Below are positions 23,905-32,985 of a stretch of DNA of 64,000 bases, piece after piece (the first letter of the stretch is position 1; each line of letters begins with the position of its first letter). This stretch comes from JAKAXG01 sp035702985. GTDB taxonomy: Bacteria; Actinomycetota; Acidimicrobiia; Acidimicrobiales; Palsa-688. Location: NCBI GenBank assembly GCA_035702985.1, contig DASSZD010000003.1, positions 1 through 64,000 on the forward strand. Reading direction: 5' to 3'. Under the pieces are notes generated by a model, which saw only the letters and a list, made by a program, of their open reading frames with translations, was not told where the DNA came from and did not search any database. Position numbers and translations under genes: made by a program.

Positions 23905-26052
23905 TCACGCCACGACCGTGCTGGGGTAGCGGTTGGTCCGGTGCCCGCCCGGCCACCACAGCCGGAGCTCCACCTCCATCTCCCCGGCCGGGCAGTCCTC
24001 GGGGACGGTCATCTCCAGCCGGCCCACCCGGGCACAGCTGTCGGCCTCCACCCGGCCCGAGAACCGCCACGACCGGCTCCCTCCCGGCCAGCGCACGTAG
24101 GCCTCGGCCCGGCAGTCCCGCAAGGGGACCCTCAGGTCGCTCACCACGTGCACGTCCAGGCCCAGGCGGTCACCGGGCCGGTACATCTCCTCGGGGCGCT
24201 CGGCGGTGATGATCACCGGGGCGCACGCCTCGGTCACCGCCTGCAGGGCCGCCTTGGGACGGCGCTCGTGGTCGAGCACCGCCCAGCTCACCGCCGGCTG
24301 GGCGTCGGCCAGCATGAAGAAGCAGAACCCTCCGGTCGGGCGGTACTTGAGCCGGCGCAGGGTCTCGATGTGGTGGCGCAGCACCGTCGCCTGGTAGTCC
24401 TGGGTGGCCTGCCGCCAGGAGTCGAAGGTGGGGTGGTCCCCGGGCGGCACCCGGGCCTCGAAGATCCGCCGTTGCAGGCAGTGGTGGGCCTCCAGCCGGT
24501 CCCAGTCCAGGTCGGGCCACGCCCCGGGATCCATGAAATCGGCGGCGTCGGGCACCGCCTGGGCCCCGAACTCGCTCACGAAGCGGGCCAGCACCGGCAG
24601 GCGGGCCAGGATGCGGGGGAACTCCCGCTCGGCTCCGTGGTACCAGCCGTAGTACAGGTGGCTGTCGGTGCCCCACGCCGGGTGGGGCACCACCCCCGAA
24701 TGGGCCACCACCGACCGGGACCCGTCGGCCCGTTCCAGGGTCCGGCGTATGGACCGGTCCAGGGCGGTCTTGTTCCAGGTGGGCAGGGCCTGGCCGGCGA
24801 CCATCCGGGCCACCGTGGACGCAGCCAGGGCCTGGCCGGGCGGGACGTCCACCGCCATCGGCTCGTTGTGGCCGCACCACAGGGCGATCGACGGGTGGTG
24901 GCCCAGGAGGTCGACCGCCTGGCGGGCCTGCTGCACGGCCTGGCGGCGGACCTGCCCGTAGCCCCACTGGAGCGGGAGGTCCTGCCAGATCAGGAGGCCC
25001 AGCCGGTCGGCGGCCTCGTACAGCTCGGGCCGGCCGATGTGGGCGTGCACCCTCAGCAGGTCCAGCCCGGCCCCGGCGGCCAGTTCGACGTCGCGGGCCA
25101 CCTCGGCGGGGGAGGCGTCGGCCAGGGCCCGGCGGGTCGGCCCGTAGTTGGCCCCCTTGAGGAACAGGCGCTCGCCGTTGACGGTGGCGGTGAAATTCCG
25201 GACCTTCACCTGGCGCAGCCCGGTGACCACCTCCCGTCGGTCGCTGGTGACCGGACCGGCGTCGCCGTCCACCCCGACCTCAACGGTCAGCCCGTACAGC
25301 GGCTGGGGACCCAGGGCCCGGGGCCACCACAGCTCCGGCCGCTCCACCGCCACCCGCCAGCGCACCACGTTGACCCCCGCCGCCAGGGCCCGCTCCTGGT
25401 GGTGGTCCACGGCAGGCGGGCCGGTCGGGTCGGCCGCCGGGGCGATGGTGGTCCGCAGCCGGGCGGCGAGAGGGTCCCGGGTGTCCAGGGTGGCTTCCAG
25501 GTCCAGCACCGCCCGCTCGGCGTTGGCCTCCCGGCACAGCACCTTCAGCGCCGCCAGGCGCACCGGCCCGGTGCGCTCGGTGCGCACCCCGGCCCAGATC
25601 CCGCCCGGGTTCCAGGCCGGATCGATGCAGTCCCAGTGCTGGAACACCCCGGTCAGGTTGCGCTTGGCCGTCAGGTCCCCGGGCCGGTTGCAGCTGACCT
25701 CCACGGCCAGCACATGGTCCGGGCGGTGGCGCAGGGCGTCGGTCACCTCGAACTGGTGGGGGGCGAAGTACCCCTCGGTGTCGCCCAGGTACCCGCCGTC
25801 GAGCCAGACGTCGCCCTGGTAGAACATCCCGTCGAACACCAGGAACACCCGGTCGGCCGGGCCCGGGGCGGGCGACTCGAAGCGGCGCCGGTACACGACC
25901 GGGCCGTCGCTGGCGGCGAAGGCGGGGTGGCTGCGCCAGTGCCCGGGCACATCGAGCGTGACCCAGGCCGTGTCGTCGAGGTCCGGCTCGGCCATGACCC
26001 GCCGGAGCTCCTCGGTCGACTCGGCCGCCCGCCACGGGCCACCCAGATCCAT
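23905..26052 (-). CDS. glycoside hydrolase family 2 protein, beta-mannosidase-like
   Basis: The 715-residue protein has the GH2 order. The sugar-binding jelly roll comes first (MDLGGPWRAAEST, WVTLDVPGHWRSHP, GPVVYRRRFE, FDGMFYQGDVWLDGGYLG), then an immunoglobulin-like domain ending near ELWWPRALGPQPLY. The TIM barrel follows with LFLKGANYGPTRR, LLRVHAHIGRPELYEAADRLGLLIWQDLPLQW and the acid/base Glu in LWCGHNEP. A likely nucleophile Glu is in RFVSEFGAQAVP. There is no signal peptide, so it probably acts on intracellular glycosides. The ATG is seven nt after a TAGCTT box. Mannosidase specificity is the best guess, not certain. Confidence 0.87.
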   Translation of the reverse strand: MDLGGPWRAAESTEELRRVMAEPDLDDTAWVTLDVPGHWRSHPAFAASDGPVVYRRRFESPAPGPADRVFLVFDGMFYQGDVWLDGGYLGDTEGYFAPHQFEVTDALRHRPDHVLAVEVSCNRPGDLTAKRNLTGVFQHWDCIDPAWNPGGIWAGVRTERTGPVRLAALKVLCREANAERAVLDLEATLDTRDPLAARLRTTIAPAADPTGPPAVDHHQERALAAGVNVVRWRVAVERPELWWPRALGPQPLYGLTVEVGVDGDAGPVTSDRREVVTGLRQVKVRNFTATVNGERLFLKGANYGPTRRALADASPAEVARDVELAAGAGLDLLRVHAHIGRPELYEAADRLGLLIWQDLPLQWGYGQVRRQAVQQARQAVDLLGHHPSIALWCGHNEPMAVDVPPGQALAASTVARMVAGQALPTWNKTALDRSIRRTLERADGSRSVVAHSGVVPHPAWGTDSHLYYGWYHGAEREFPRILARLPVLARFVSEFGAQAVPDAADFMDPGAWPDLDWDRLEAHHCLQRRIFEARVPPGDHPTFDSWRQATQDYQATVLRHHIETLRRLKYRPTGGFCFFMLADAQPAVSWAVLDHERRPKAALQAVTEACAPVIITAERPEEMYRPGDRLGLDVHVVSDLRVPLRDCRAEAYVRWPGGSRSWRFSGRVEADSCARVGRLEMTVPEDCPAGEMEVELRLWWPGGHRTNRYPSTVVA

Positions 26053-26059
26053 CCGGGCG

Positions 26060-26065
26060 AAGCTA
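26060..26065 (-). promoter_or_regulatory. leaderless -10 box (TAGCTT) of the GH2 gene
   Basis: On the minus strand TAGCTT is followed by seven nt and the ATG at 26052. Confidence 0.55.
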
Positions 26066-26101
26066 GTCGCCCCCGGCCGCCGGTGCCGGCGGCCGCCGCC
26101 C

Positions 26102-27574
26102 CTACGGGATGGTCGGCGTGGTCAGAGGCTGAGTGAGCGTGCCTGTAACAGCGGAGGTGGCTCCGCTGAGCGTCGAGGTCAGGCCCCCCGTCGTGGTGGA
26201 CGTCGTGCTGGTGGTGGACGGGGCGGTGGTCGGCGGGGTGGTCACGGTCGGAGTGGGAACGGTGACGGTGGCGGCCGAACCCGACCCGGACGGCAGCAGG
26301 TTGACGTTCAACGACGACCCGCTGGAGGTGACCGTGGCCACCGGGGCCAGAGCCACGACGGTCTGGGTGGTGGTCGGCGGGGTGGAGCCGCCGTTGCCGC
26401 CACCCGGCGGCGGGGTGGTCCCCCCACCGGACGGGGGTGGGGTGGTGCCGCCGGACCCCGGCGCCGACCCACCCTGGGAGCCGCCCGGGGCGGTGGTGCT
26501 ACCACCCGGAGCCGATGCCGTCCCCGAGCCGGCCGAGCCGGCCGAGCCGCCCGAGCCGGTGCCCACCCCGGTGGTGTAAGCGCTGGTCCCGGACGAGCCG
26601 CCCAGGTAGCCGCCGGCGCCCAGCCCGGAGACGCCCAGCAGCTGACCGGGGGAGTAGCCCGCCGGCGCCGCCAGCGCGCCCTGTCCTGCGCCGTTGCCGC
26701 CGGTGGTGGAGCACGCCACCCCCATGCAGGTCTGCACCGGCACCGCACCCGACAGGCCCCCGGTGCCGGCCGCCCCCAGCTGCGAGCGCACCGGCGAGCC
26801 CTGGGGCACCACCCCCAGGCCGATGAGCCCCAGGCCCACCAGGGCCCCGACGGCCACCGACATGGGACGCACGGCCCGGTCCTCGATCCAGGCCACGACG
26901 GGGGCCACCACCGGCCCCCGCTCGCCGCCGGCCTCGGCCCAGCGGGCCTCGGTGGCGCCGGCCAGGTTGGTGGGGAAGGGCAGCGTCACCGCCCGCAGCA
27001 CCTCGCCGGGATGCTCGGGTGCCTCCTGGTGGGCCTGGGCGAAACGGCCGGCCAGGCCCCGCCGGCCCCGCACGAGCAGCTGGCTGGCCACCGCGGCCGA
27101 GACGCCCAGGATGGGGGCGACCCGCTCCACGTCCATGCCCTCCACGTCGCTCAGCCACACCGCCCCCCGCCACCGTTCGGGCAGGCTGCGGAAGGCGGCG
27201 TCGGCCAGGGCCAGGTCCGGGTCGGACAGCTGGCGGCGGGCGGCGGGGGCCGGGGTGCTGCGGTCGTAGGACTGGGTGACGGCGGCCTTGTACACCGCGG
27301 CCAGCACCTCCGCCCGGAACGTGGCCGCCGATCCGCCGGCCCGGCGCCGGGACCGGTGCGAGCGCAGGGCCTCCACGAAGCCGTCCCGGAAGGCGGCGGC
27401 GGCGGTGGGGCGGTCCGGGGCCACCGCCTGGGCCAGGCGCCAGGCCGGCTCGCGGTGGCGCTGGAACAGCTCGTTGAACGCGCCGGAGTCACCCCGGGCG
27501 GCGGCCCGGACCAGCTGGCCCTCGGCGTCGAGCGGTGCAGGCGATGCGGAGGCCGGGAGGGCGGCGGTGGTCAT
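26102..27574 (-). CDS. ECF-type sigma factor fused to a membrane anchor and long extracytoplasmic tail
   Basis: The 490-residue product starts like an ECF sigma factor. A region 2-like helix set spans about residues 20-100 (LVRAAARGDSGAFNELFQRHREPAWRLAQAV) and region 4 spans about 125-175 (FRSLPERWRGAVWLSDVEGMDVERVAPILGVSAAVASQLLVRGRRGL). A linker leads to one membrane helix at about 237-256 (PMSVAVGALVGLGLIGLGVV). A 230-residue outer tail then follows, rich in Gly, Ser, Thr and Pro, with two cysteines (TCMGVAC). The predicted topology puts the sigma domains in the cytoplasm and the tail outside. No separate anti-sigma gene is adjacent. GGAGAGG precedes the ATG. The tail suggests sensing or tethering, possibly with proteolytic release; that is inference. 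Confidence 0.82.
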   Translation of the reverse strand: MTTAALPASASPAPLDAEGQLVRAAARGDSGAFNELFQRHREPAWRLAQAVAPDRPTAAAAFRDGFVEALRSHRSRRRAGGSAATFRAEVLAAVYKAAVTQSYDRSTPAPAARRQLSDPDLALADAAFRSLPERWRGAVWLSDVEGMDVERVAPILGVSAAVASQLLVRGRRGLAGRFAQAHQEAPEHPGEVLRAVTLPFPTNLAGATEARWAEAGGERGPVVAPVVAWIEDRAVRPMSVAVGALVGLGLIGLGVVPQGSPVRSQLGAAGTGGLSGAVPVQTCMGVACSTTGGNGAGQGALAAPAGYSPGQLLGVSGLGAGGYLGGSSGTSAYTTGVGTGSGGSAGSAGSGTASAPGGSTTAPGGSQGGSAPGSGGTTPPPSGGGTTPPPGGGNGGSTPPTTTQTVVALAPVATVTSSGSSLNVNLLPSGSGSAATVTVPTPTVTTPPTTAPSTTSTTSTTTGGLTSTLSGATSAVTGTLTQPLTTPTIP

Positions 27575-27698
27575 TTCAGCCTCTCCAGAGATGCGAGAAG
27601 TAGGAGACGGGATGCGGAGCGGTCCAACGGGCCAGATCCTCCAAACTGACTTCTACCGGAGACGGCCGGATCCTTCTGCCCGACCCCCCACTTTTTTC

Positions 27699-27737
27699 CG
27701 GAACTGCTTCGCGACATACCCATTTTGGCGCGTTCCG
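27699..27737. promoter_or_regulatory. inverted CGGAAC/GTTCCG pair, possible ECF-type promoter elements
   Basis: CGGAAC at 27699 and GTTCCG at 27732 face each other between the tethered sigma gene and the MoxR-type gene. On the minus strand GGAAC is followed 16 nt later by GTC, the usual shape of an ECF -35/-10 pair. It points toward the sigma gene, which could then be autoregulated. This is weak evidence. Confidence 0.25.
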
Positions 27738-27788
27738 AGCGGCCCGGACGGCGGGTCGGGCCCGTCCTACTTGCATCCGAGTCGGGGG

Positions 27789-27794
27789 TAGCGT
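27789..27794 (+). promoter_or_regulatory. leaderless -10 box (TAGCGT) of the MoxR-type gene
   Basis: TAGCGT is followed by seven nt and the ATG at 27802, which favours that start over a GTG three codons earlier. Confidence 0.6.
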
Positions 27795-27801
27795 GGCCCG
27801 C

Positions 27802-29211
27802 ATGACTTCCCGTCCGGCCACGCTTGGGCAGCTGAGAGAGAGCGGCTGGCAGTCCGTTCCGGTCAAGGAGGAGGTCCGCCGCAACGCCATCCGGCGCATA
27901 GCCGCCGGCCAGCCGCTGGTGGACGGGGTGCTCGGCTACGAGGACACCGTGCTGCCGCAGCTCGAGAACGCCCTGCTGGCCGGCCACGACGTCATATTCC
28001 TGGGGGAGCGGGGCCAGGCCAAGACCCGGATCATCCGCAGCCTCACCGGGCTCCTGGACGAGTGGATCCCCATCGTCGCCGGGTCGGAGATCCTCGACGA
28101 CCCCTACCACCCGGTCTCCCGGTACGCCCGGGACCTGATCGAGCACCACGGCGACGACACCCCGATCAGCTGGGTGCACCGCGACGAGCGCTTCGGTGAG
28201 AAGCTGGCCACCCCCGACACCTCCATCGCCGACCTCATCGGCGAGGTGGACCCCATCAAGGTGGCCGAGGGCCGCTACCTCTCCGACGAGCTGACCCTCC
28301 ACTACGGGCTGGTCCCCCGCACCAACCGGGGCATCTTCGCCATCAACGAGCTGCCCGACCTGGCCGAGCGCATCCAGGTGGGCCTGCTCAACGTGCTGGA
28401 GGAGCGCGACGTGCAGGTGCGCGGCTACAAGATCCGCCTGCCCCTGGACGTGATGCTGGTGGCCTCCGCCAACCCGGAGGACTACACCAACCGGGGCCGG
28501 ATCATCACCCCCCTCAAGGACCGCTTCGGCGCCCAGATCCGCACCCACTACCCGCTCGACGTGGCCACCGAGATATCGGTGATGGACCAGGAGGCGTCGC
28601 TGGTGCGGCCCGAGGGGGTGCGGGTCGAGGTCCCGCCGTACATGGCCCAGATCGTGGCCACCCTGTCCCACCTGGCCCGCCAGAGTCCCCACATCAACCA
28701 GCGGTCCGGGGTGTCGGTCCGCCTGAGCGTGGCCAACTACGAGACCATGGTGGCCAGCGCGGTGCGGCGGGCCCTGCGCCTGGGCGAGTCCGAGGCGGTG
28801 CCCCGCATCACCGATCTCGATGCGCTGGCCTCGTCCACCGCCGGCAAGGTGGAGGTGGAGACCATCGACGAGGGCCGCGACGGCCACGTCGTCGAGCGGC
28901 TGGTGCAGCAGGCGGTGGTGACGGTGTTCAAGGCCACCGTTCCGGGCGACCGGCTGCGGGCCGCCTCCGCCGAGTTCGACAGCGGCGAGGTGATCCACGC
29001 CGGGGACGACGTGGCCTCGGGCGGGCTGGTGGACAGCCTCAGGTCCTTCCCCGGGCTGCGGGAGCTGGTGACCTCCCTGCCCGGCCAGTCCGGCAGCGAG
29101 TCCCCGGCCGCGGTGGCCTCCGCCACCGAGTTCGTGCTCGAGGGCCTGCATCTGAGCAAGCGGCTCAACAAGGACGCGTCCGGTAGCCGGGCCACCTACC
29201 GGGCCCGTTAG
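27802..29211 (+). CDS. magnesium-chelatase ChlI-like / MoxR-type AAA+ ATPase
   Basis: The 469-residue product has Walker A as LGERGQAKTRIIRSL near residue 72, Walker B at GIFAINELPDL, sensor 1 at VMLVASANPEDYTNRGRIITPLKDRFG and an arginine-finger region. It belongs to the ChlI/MoxR clade that partners VWA-domain proteins, and such a protein is encoded 82 bp downstream. The pair probably forms a chaperone-like complex that inserts metal or remodels a target enzyme. No chlorophyll or cobalamin genes are near, so true Mg-chelatase function is unlikely. It has its own leaderless promoter. Confidence 0.9.
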   Translation: MTSRPATLGQLRESGWQSVPVKEEVRRNAIRRIAAGQPLVDGVLGYEDTVLPQLENALLAGHDVIFLGERGQAKTRIIRSLTGLLDEWIPIVAGSEILDDPYHPVSRYARDLIEHHGDDTPISWVHRDERFGEKLATPDTSIADLIGEVDPIKVAEGRYLSDELTLHYGLVPRTNRGIFAINELPDLAERIQVGLLNVLEERDVQVRGYKIRLPLDVMLVASANPEDYTNRGRIITPLKDRFGAQIRTHYPLDVATEISVMDQEASLVRPEGVRVEVPPYMAQIVATLSHLARQSPHINQRSGVSVRLSVANYETMVASAVRRALRLGESEAVPRITDLDALASSTAGKVEVETIDEGRDGHVVERLVQQAVVTVFKATVPGDRLRAASAEFDSGEVIHAGDDVASGGLVDSLRSFPGLRELVTSLPGQSGSESPAAVASATEFVLEGLHLSKRLNKDASGSRATYRAR

Positions 29212-29280
29212 CCGGCCGGCCGGGTGACCGGCCCCGGGGCCGGAGGGCCGGTCCCGGCGCCATAGCGGCCGGCGGCGCCG

Positions 29281-29286
29281 TAGCGT
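29281..29286 (+). promoter_or_regulatory. leaderless -10 box (TAGCGT) of the VWA gene
   Basis: TAGCGT is followed by seven nt and the ATG at 29294. It is the same hexamer and spacing as before the partner ATPase gene, so the two may be controlled in parallel. Confidence 0.6.
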
Positions 29287-29293
29287 GTAGGCG

Positions 29294-31297
29294 ATGGCCC
29301 ACTTCCGCTACTCCCGTTGGGACGGCACCCAGGTCGGGTTCGACTTCGATGCCGACGACGTGTTCGCGGAGCTGACCGACGAGCTGCTGTTCCACGGAGA
29401 TCTCAACCAGGCGCTGCAGCGGCTGCTCCAGCGCGGTTTCACCGACCGCAACGGCGAGCGGATCGCCGGCATGCGGGAGATGCTCGAACGGCTGCGGGAG
29501 CGCCGCCGGGAGATGCTCCAGCGCCACGACCTGGGCGGCCCCTACGAGGACATCGCCGAGCGCCTGCGCCAGATCCTGGACCAGGAGCGGGCCGGCATCG
29601 ACGAGCTGGTCGACGAGGCCCGCCGCTCCGGGGACCAGCGGCGGGCCGAGATCACCGACGACGTGGCCACCGAGCGGCGGATGGCCCTGGACCTGCTGCC
29701 CCCCGACCTGGCCGGGCAGGTGCAGTCCCTGCAGGAGTACGACTGGACCAGCAGCGAGGCCCGCCAGGCGTTCGACGAGCTGCTGGACGAGATGCGCTCG
29801 CAGCTCATGCAGAGCTACTTCAACCAGATGTCCTCGGCCATGTCCGACATGTCACCGGAGTCGATGCAGCGGACGAAGGACATGTTCAACGAGCTCAACC
29901 GGATGCTCGAGACCCGGGCTGCCGGGGGGGACACCGAGCGCATGTTCGCCGAGTTCATGGACCGCTTCGGCGACATGTTCCCCGGGAACCCCCAGAGCCT
30001 GGACGAGCTGCTCGAGCAGATGGCCCGCCAGATGGCCGCCATGCAGCAGCTGCTCAACTCCATGACCCCCGAGCAGCGGGCCCAGCTGCAGCAGCTGGCC
30101 GACTCGCTGCTGGAGGACATGGACCTCAGGTGGCAGGTCGAGCGCCTCGGCGGCAACCTGCGCCAGGCGTTCCCCCAGGCCGGCTGGGACCGCCGGTACG
30201 ACTTCAGCGGGACCGACCCCCTGGGCTTCGCCGAGGCGGCGTCGGTGATGAACCAGCTGGGCGACCTGGACCGCCTGGAGCAGATGATGTCGACCGCCTC
30301 GAACCCGGGGGCGCTGGCCGAGGTGGACGTGGACCGGGCCGGGGAGCTGCTGGGCGAGGACGCCGCCCGCTCCCTGGAGCAGCTGGCCAAGATGGCCCGC
30401 CAGCTGACCGAGGCCGGGCTGATGGACCAGCGGGAGGGCCGGCTGGAGCTGACCCCCCGGGGCCTGCGCAAGATCGGCCAGAACGCCCTGTCGGACCTGT
30501 TCTCCCGGCTCATCAAGGACCGCATGGGCCGCCACGTCGCCGACCGGGTGGGCATCGGCCACGAGCGCAACTTCGAGACCAAACCCTACGAGTGGGGCGA
30601 CCCGTTCAACCTGTCCATAGAGCGCACCGTCCGCAACGCGGTGGGCCGGGCCGGCGCCGGCACCCCGGTGCGGCTGTCCCCCGACGACTTCGAGGTGGAG
30701 CGCACCGAGTCGCTCACCTCCACCGCCACCGTCCTGGCCATCGACCTGTCCCTGTCGATGCCCATGCGGGGCAACTTCCTGGCCGCCAAGAAGGTGGCGA
30801 TGGCCCTCCACGCCCTGATCACCACCCAGTTCCCCCGGGACTACCTGGGGTTGGTGGGCTTCGGGGAGCTGGCCCGGGAGCTCAAGCCGCAGCAGCTCCC
30901 CGAGGTCTCCTGGGACTACACCTACGGCACCAACATGCAGCACGCCCTGCTCCTGGCCCGCCGGATGCTGGCCCGCCAGACCGGCACCAAGCAGGTGATC
31001 ATGATCACCGACGGCGAGCCCACCGCCCACATCCTGCCCGGGGGTGAACCGTTCTTCAGCTACCCGCCGGCCCCCGAGACGGTGAAGGTGACCCTGGACG
31101 AGGTCGTCAGGGCCACCCGGGAGGGCATCCGGATCAACACGTTCATGCTGGACGCCACCGGGTACCTGCGCAGCTTCGTGGAGAGGATCACCCAGCTCAA
31201 CCGGGGCCGGGCCTTCTACACCACCCCCGAGACGCTGGGCGACTACGTTCTCGTCGACTTCCTGGAGCAGAAGAGGAGCCGGCGCAGGCCGGCGTGA
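29294..31297 (+). CDS. von Willebrand factor A (VWA) domain protein, ChlD-like partner of the AAA+ ATPase
   Basis: The 667-residue cytoplasmic protein has a long helical, Met/Gln-rich N-terminal two-thirds. The C-terminal VWA domain starts near residue 475: the MIDAS motif is VLAIDLSLSMP (DxSxS), followed by YGTNMQHALLLARRML with the MIDAS Thr and QVIMITDGEPTAH with the Asp. VWA partners of MoxR/ChlI ATPases bind metal and present substrates. The pairing with the upstream ATPase is conserved across actinobacteria. The substrate is unknown. Confidence 0.9.
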   Translation: MAHFRYSRWDGTQVGFDFDADDVFAELTDELLFHGDLNQALQRLLQRGFTDRNGERIAGMREMLERLRERRREMLQRHDLGGPYEDIAERLRQILDQERAGIDELVDEARRSGDQRRAEITDDVATERRMALDLLPPDLAGQVQSLQEYDWTSSEARQAFDELLDEMRSQLMQSYFNQMSSAMSDMSPESMQRTKDMFNELNRMLETRAAGGDTERMFAEFMDRFGDMFPGNPQSLDELLEQMARQMAAMQQLLNSMTPEQRAQLQQLADSLLEDMDLRWQVERLGGNLRQAFPQAGWDRRYDFSGTDPLGFAEAASVMNQLGDLDRLEQMMSTASNPGALAEVDVDRAGELLGEDAARSLEQLAKMARQLTEAGLMDQREGRLELTPRGLRKIGQNALSDLFSRLIKDRMGRHVADRVGIGHERNFETKPYEWGDPFNLSIERTVRNAVGRAGAGTPVRLSPDDFEVERTESLTSTATVLAIDLSLSMPMRGNFLAAKKVAMALHALITTQFPRDYLGLVGFGELARELKPQQLPEVSWDYTYGTNMQHALLLARRMLARQTGTKQVIMITDGEPTAHILPGGEPFFSYPPAPETVKVTLDEVVRATREGIRINTFMLDATGYLRSFVERITQLNRGRAFYTTPETLGDYVLVDFLEQKRSRRRPA

Positions 31298-31391
31298 GCG
31301 GTTGGGAAGCGCTGGAACCCGAGACGGCCCGACCCGGGCCCTGAGGAAGGATCGGATTGGTGGTTGACCCGGTGGTCGGAGGTGGCCCGTC

Positions 31392-32120
31392 TTGCACGTG
31401 ATAGTGGTGGGCTGCGGTCGGGTGGGCAGCGAGTTGGCGGCCCGCCTGCAGCGTGAGGGTCACACCCTGGCGGTGATCGACAAGAACGAGACGGCCTTCC
31501 GGCGCCTCCCCGAACCCTGGGACGGCCAGACGGTGGTGGGGTTCGGCTTCGACCGCGACGACCTCAGGCGGGCCGGGGTCGAGCGGGCCGGGGCGGTGGC
31601 GGCGGTGACCAGCGGGGACAACACCAACATCCTCACCGCCCGTATCGCCCGGGAGACGTTCGAGGTGGGCCACGTGGTGGCCCGCATCTACGATCCCCGC
31701 CGGGCGGTCATCTACCAGCGGCTGGGGATAGCCACGGTGGCCACGGTCAGCTGGACCGTCGACCAGGTCGCCCGGAGGCTGATCCCCGACGAGGTCTCCT
31801 CGTCGTGGACCGACCCCACCGGGGAGATCAACCTGGTCGAGTACCCGCTGCCGGAGTCGCTGTGCGGGCGACCCCTGTCGGAGCTGGCCGAAGCGGACCG
31901 CTACCGCCCGGTGATGGTCACCCGGGGCGGACGGGCCCGCCTGGCCGGCCCGGGGATGGTGGGCCAGGAGGGGGACATCGTGCACTTCGCGGTGCACACC
32001 GAGGCCCTGGAGGCGGTCAACGCCCGGTTGGTGAAGACCGCCGGCCGGGGGCCCGGCGTCGGTGGGGCGGCCGGGGTGGGGTCCGGCGGCGACGGGCGCA
32101 TGGCGGAGCGACCGCGATGA
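31392..32120 (+). CDS. trkA: TrkA-family K+ uptake regulatory protein (RCK domains), first of a pair
   Basis: The 242-residue protein has an RCK_N Rossmann domain (HVIVVGCGRVGSELAARLQREGHTLAVIDKNETAFRRL) binding NAD(H) or ATP, then an RCK_C domain (LVEYPLPESLCGRPLSELAEADRYRPVMVTRGGRARLAGPGMVGQEGDIVHFAV) and a Gly-rich tail. It gates a K+ transporter whose membrane subunit is not in the window. The TTG at 31392 gives MHVIVVGCG, the usual N-terminus; GTG at 31398 is possible. Its stop overlaps the next TrkA gene (ATGA). Mycobacteria have a similar tandem pair, ceoB-ceoC. Confidence 0.92.
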   Translation: MHVIVVGCGRVGSELAARLQREGHTLAVIDKNETAFRRLPEPWDGQTVVGFGFDRDDLRRAGVERAGAVAAVTSGDNTNILTARIARETFEVGHVVARIYDPRRAVIYQRLGIATVATVSWTVDQVARRLIPDEVSSSWTDPTGEINLVEYPLPESLCGRPLSELAEADRYRPVMVTRGGRARLAGPGMVGQEGDIVHFAVHTEALEAVNARLVKTAGRGPGVGGAAGVGSGGDGRMAERPR

Positions 32121-32776
32121 AGGTCTCCATCGCCGGAGGCGGCGTGGTGGGCCGGTCCATCGCCCGGGACCTGGTGCGCAACGGTCACGAGGTGCTGATC
32201 GTGGAGTCGGACCCGGCCGTGGTCGCCCGCCAGGAGGAGGTGCCCGGGTGCCGGTGGTTCGCCGGCGACGCCTGCGAGGTGAGCACCCTGCACGAGGCCG
32301 GGTTCGGGGCGGCCGACGTGGTGGTGGCCGCCACCGGCGACGACGAGGACAACCTGGTGGTGTCCCTGCTGGCCAAGCAGGAGTTCGCCGTGCCCCGGGT
32401 GATCGCCCGGGTCAACCACCCCAAGAACGAGTGGCTGTTCAACGAGACCTGGGGGGTGGACGTCTCGGTGTCCACGCCCCACCTGATCACCGCCCTGGTG
32501 GAGGAGGCCCTGTCGGTCGGCACCCTGGTGCGGCTGCTGCACTTCGCCGAGGGCAAGGCCGGTCTGGTGGAGGTGACCCTCGCCGAGGAATCCCCGGCCG
32601 TGGGCCGCCAGATCTCCGAACTGGGCATGCCCCGGGACTCGAGCGTGGTGGCGGTGATCCGGGAGCGGCGGGTGGTGGTGCCCCGGGGCGACACCGTGCT
32701 GCACGCCGGCGACGAGGTCATCGTGCTGGTCACCGAGGACTCCGAGGACGACGTCCGGAGCATCCTGGTCGCCTGA
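32117..32776 (+). CDS. trkA: TrkA-family K+ uptake regulatory protein, second of a pair
   Basis: The 219-residue protein has the RCK_N domain (MKVSIAGGGVVGRSIARDLVRNGHEVLIVESDP) with the acidic residue at the end of strand 2 typical of NAD binders. Its RCK_C domain is AGLVEVTLAEESPAVGRQISELGMPRDSSVVAVIRERRVVVPRGDTVLHAGDEVIVLV. The ATG overlaps the first gene, so the two are made together and probably form a heteromeric ring on a Trk/Ktr channel. The WhiB gene that follows after 209 bp has its own leader. Confidence 0.93.
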   Translation: MKVSIAGGGVVGRSIARDLVRNGHEVLIVESDPAVVARQEEVPGCRWFAGDACEVSTLHEAGFGAADVVVAATGDDEDNLVVSLLAKQEFAVPRVIARVNHPKNEWLFNETWGVDVSVSTPHLITALVEEALSVGTLVRLLHFAEGKAGLVEVTLAEESPAVGRQISELGMPRDSSVVAVIRERRVVVPRGDTVLHAGDEVIVLVTEDSEDDVRSILVA

Positions 32777-32903
32777 CCCTGCGCTCCCGCCGCCGGGCGG
32801 CGCCCGCCGGCCCCACGGCGAATAGCAGATTTGGGCAAATAAACCGGGGATCCCCTTGATTCGCGCTGCTCGGCGTAGGAAGATCACAACCGTGTAGTTA
32901 CAA

Positions 32904-32931
32904 CGGTGGGACCGGGGGTACGGTTCCACCG
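32904..32931 (+). promoter_or_regulatory. stem-loop in the leader of the first whiB gene
   Basis: CGGTGGGACC and GGTTCCACCG pair over ten bases (one G-U) around an eight-base loop, 54 bp before the GTG of whiB. There is no U-tract, so a leader RNA structure or an operator is more likely than a terminator. TTGATT at 32856 could be part of the promoter. Confidence 0.4.
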
Positions 32932-32985
32932 CCGGCTAGTGAAACCCACCCCACCACCGCATCACCGACTTTGAGGGGAGCCCCG

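Noticed and set aside
23221..26136. Plus-strand open frame of 971 codons opposite the GH2 and Pro-rich genes
   Set aside because: Its translation is Gly/Pro/Arg/His-rich without any domain, while the minus strand encodes a complete GH2 enzyme. Long antisense frames are expected at this GC content.
32904..32931. Stem-loop as terminator of the trkA pair
   Set aside because: There is no U-tract and it lies 128 bp past the stop codon but only 54 bp before whiB; a leader structure is more likely.
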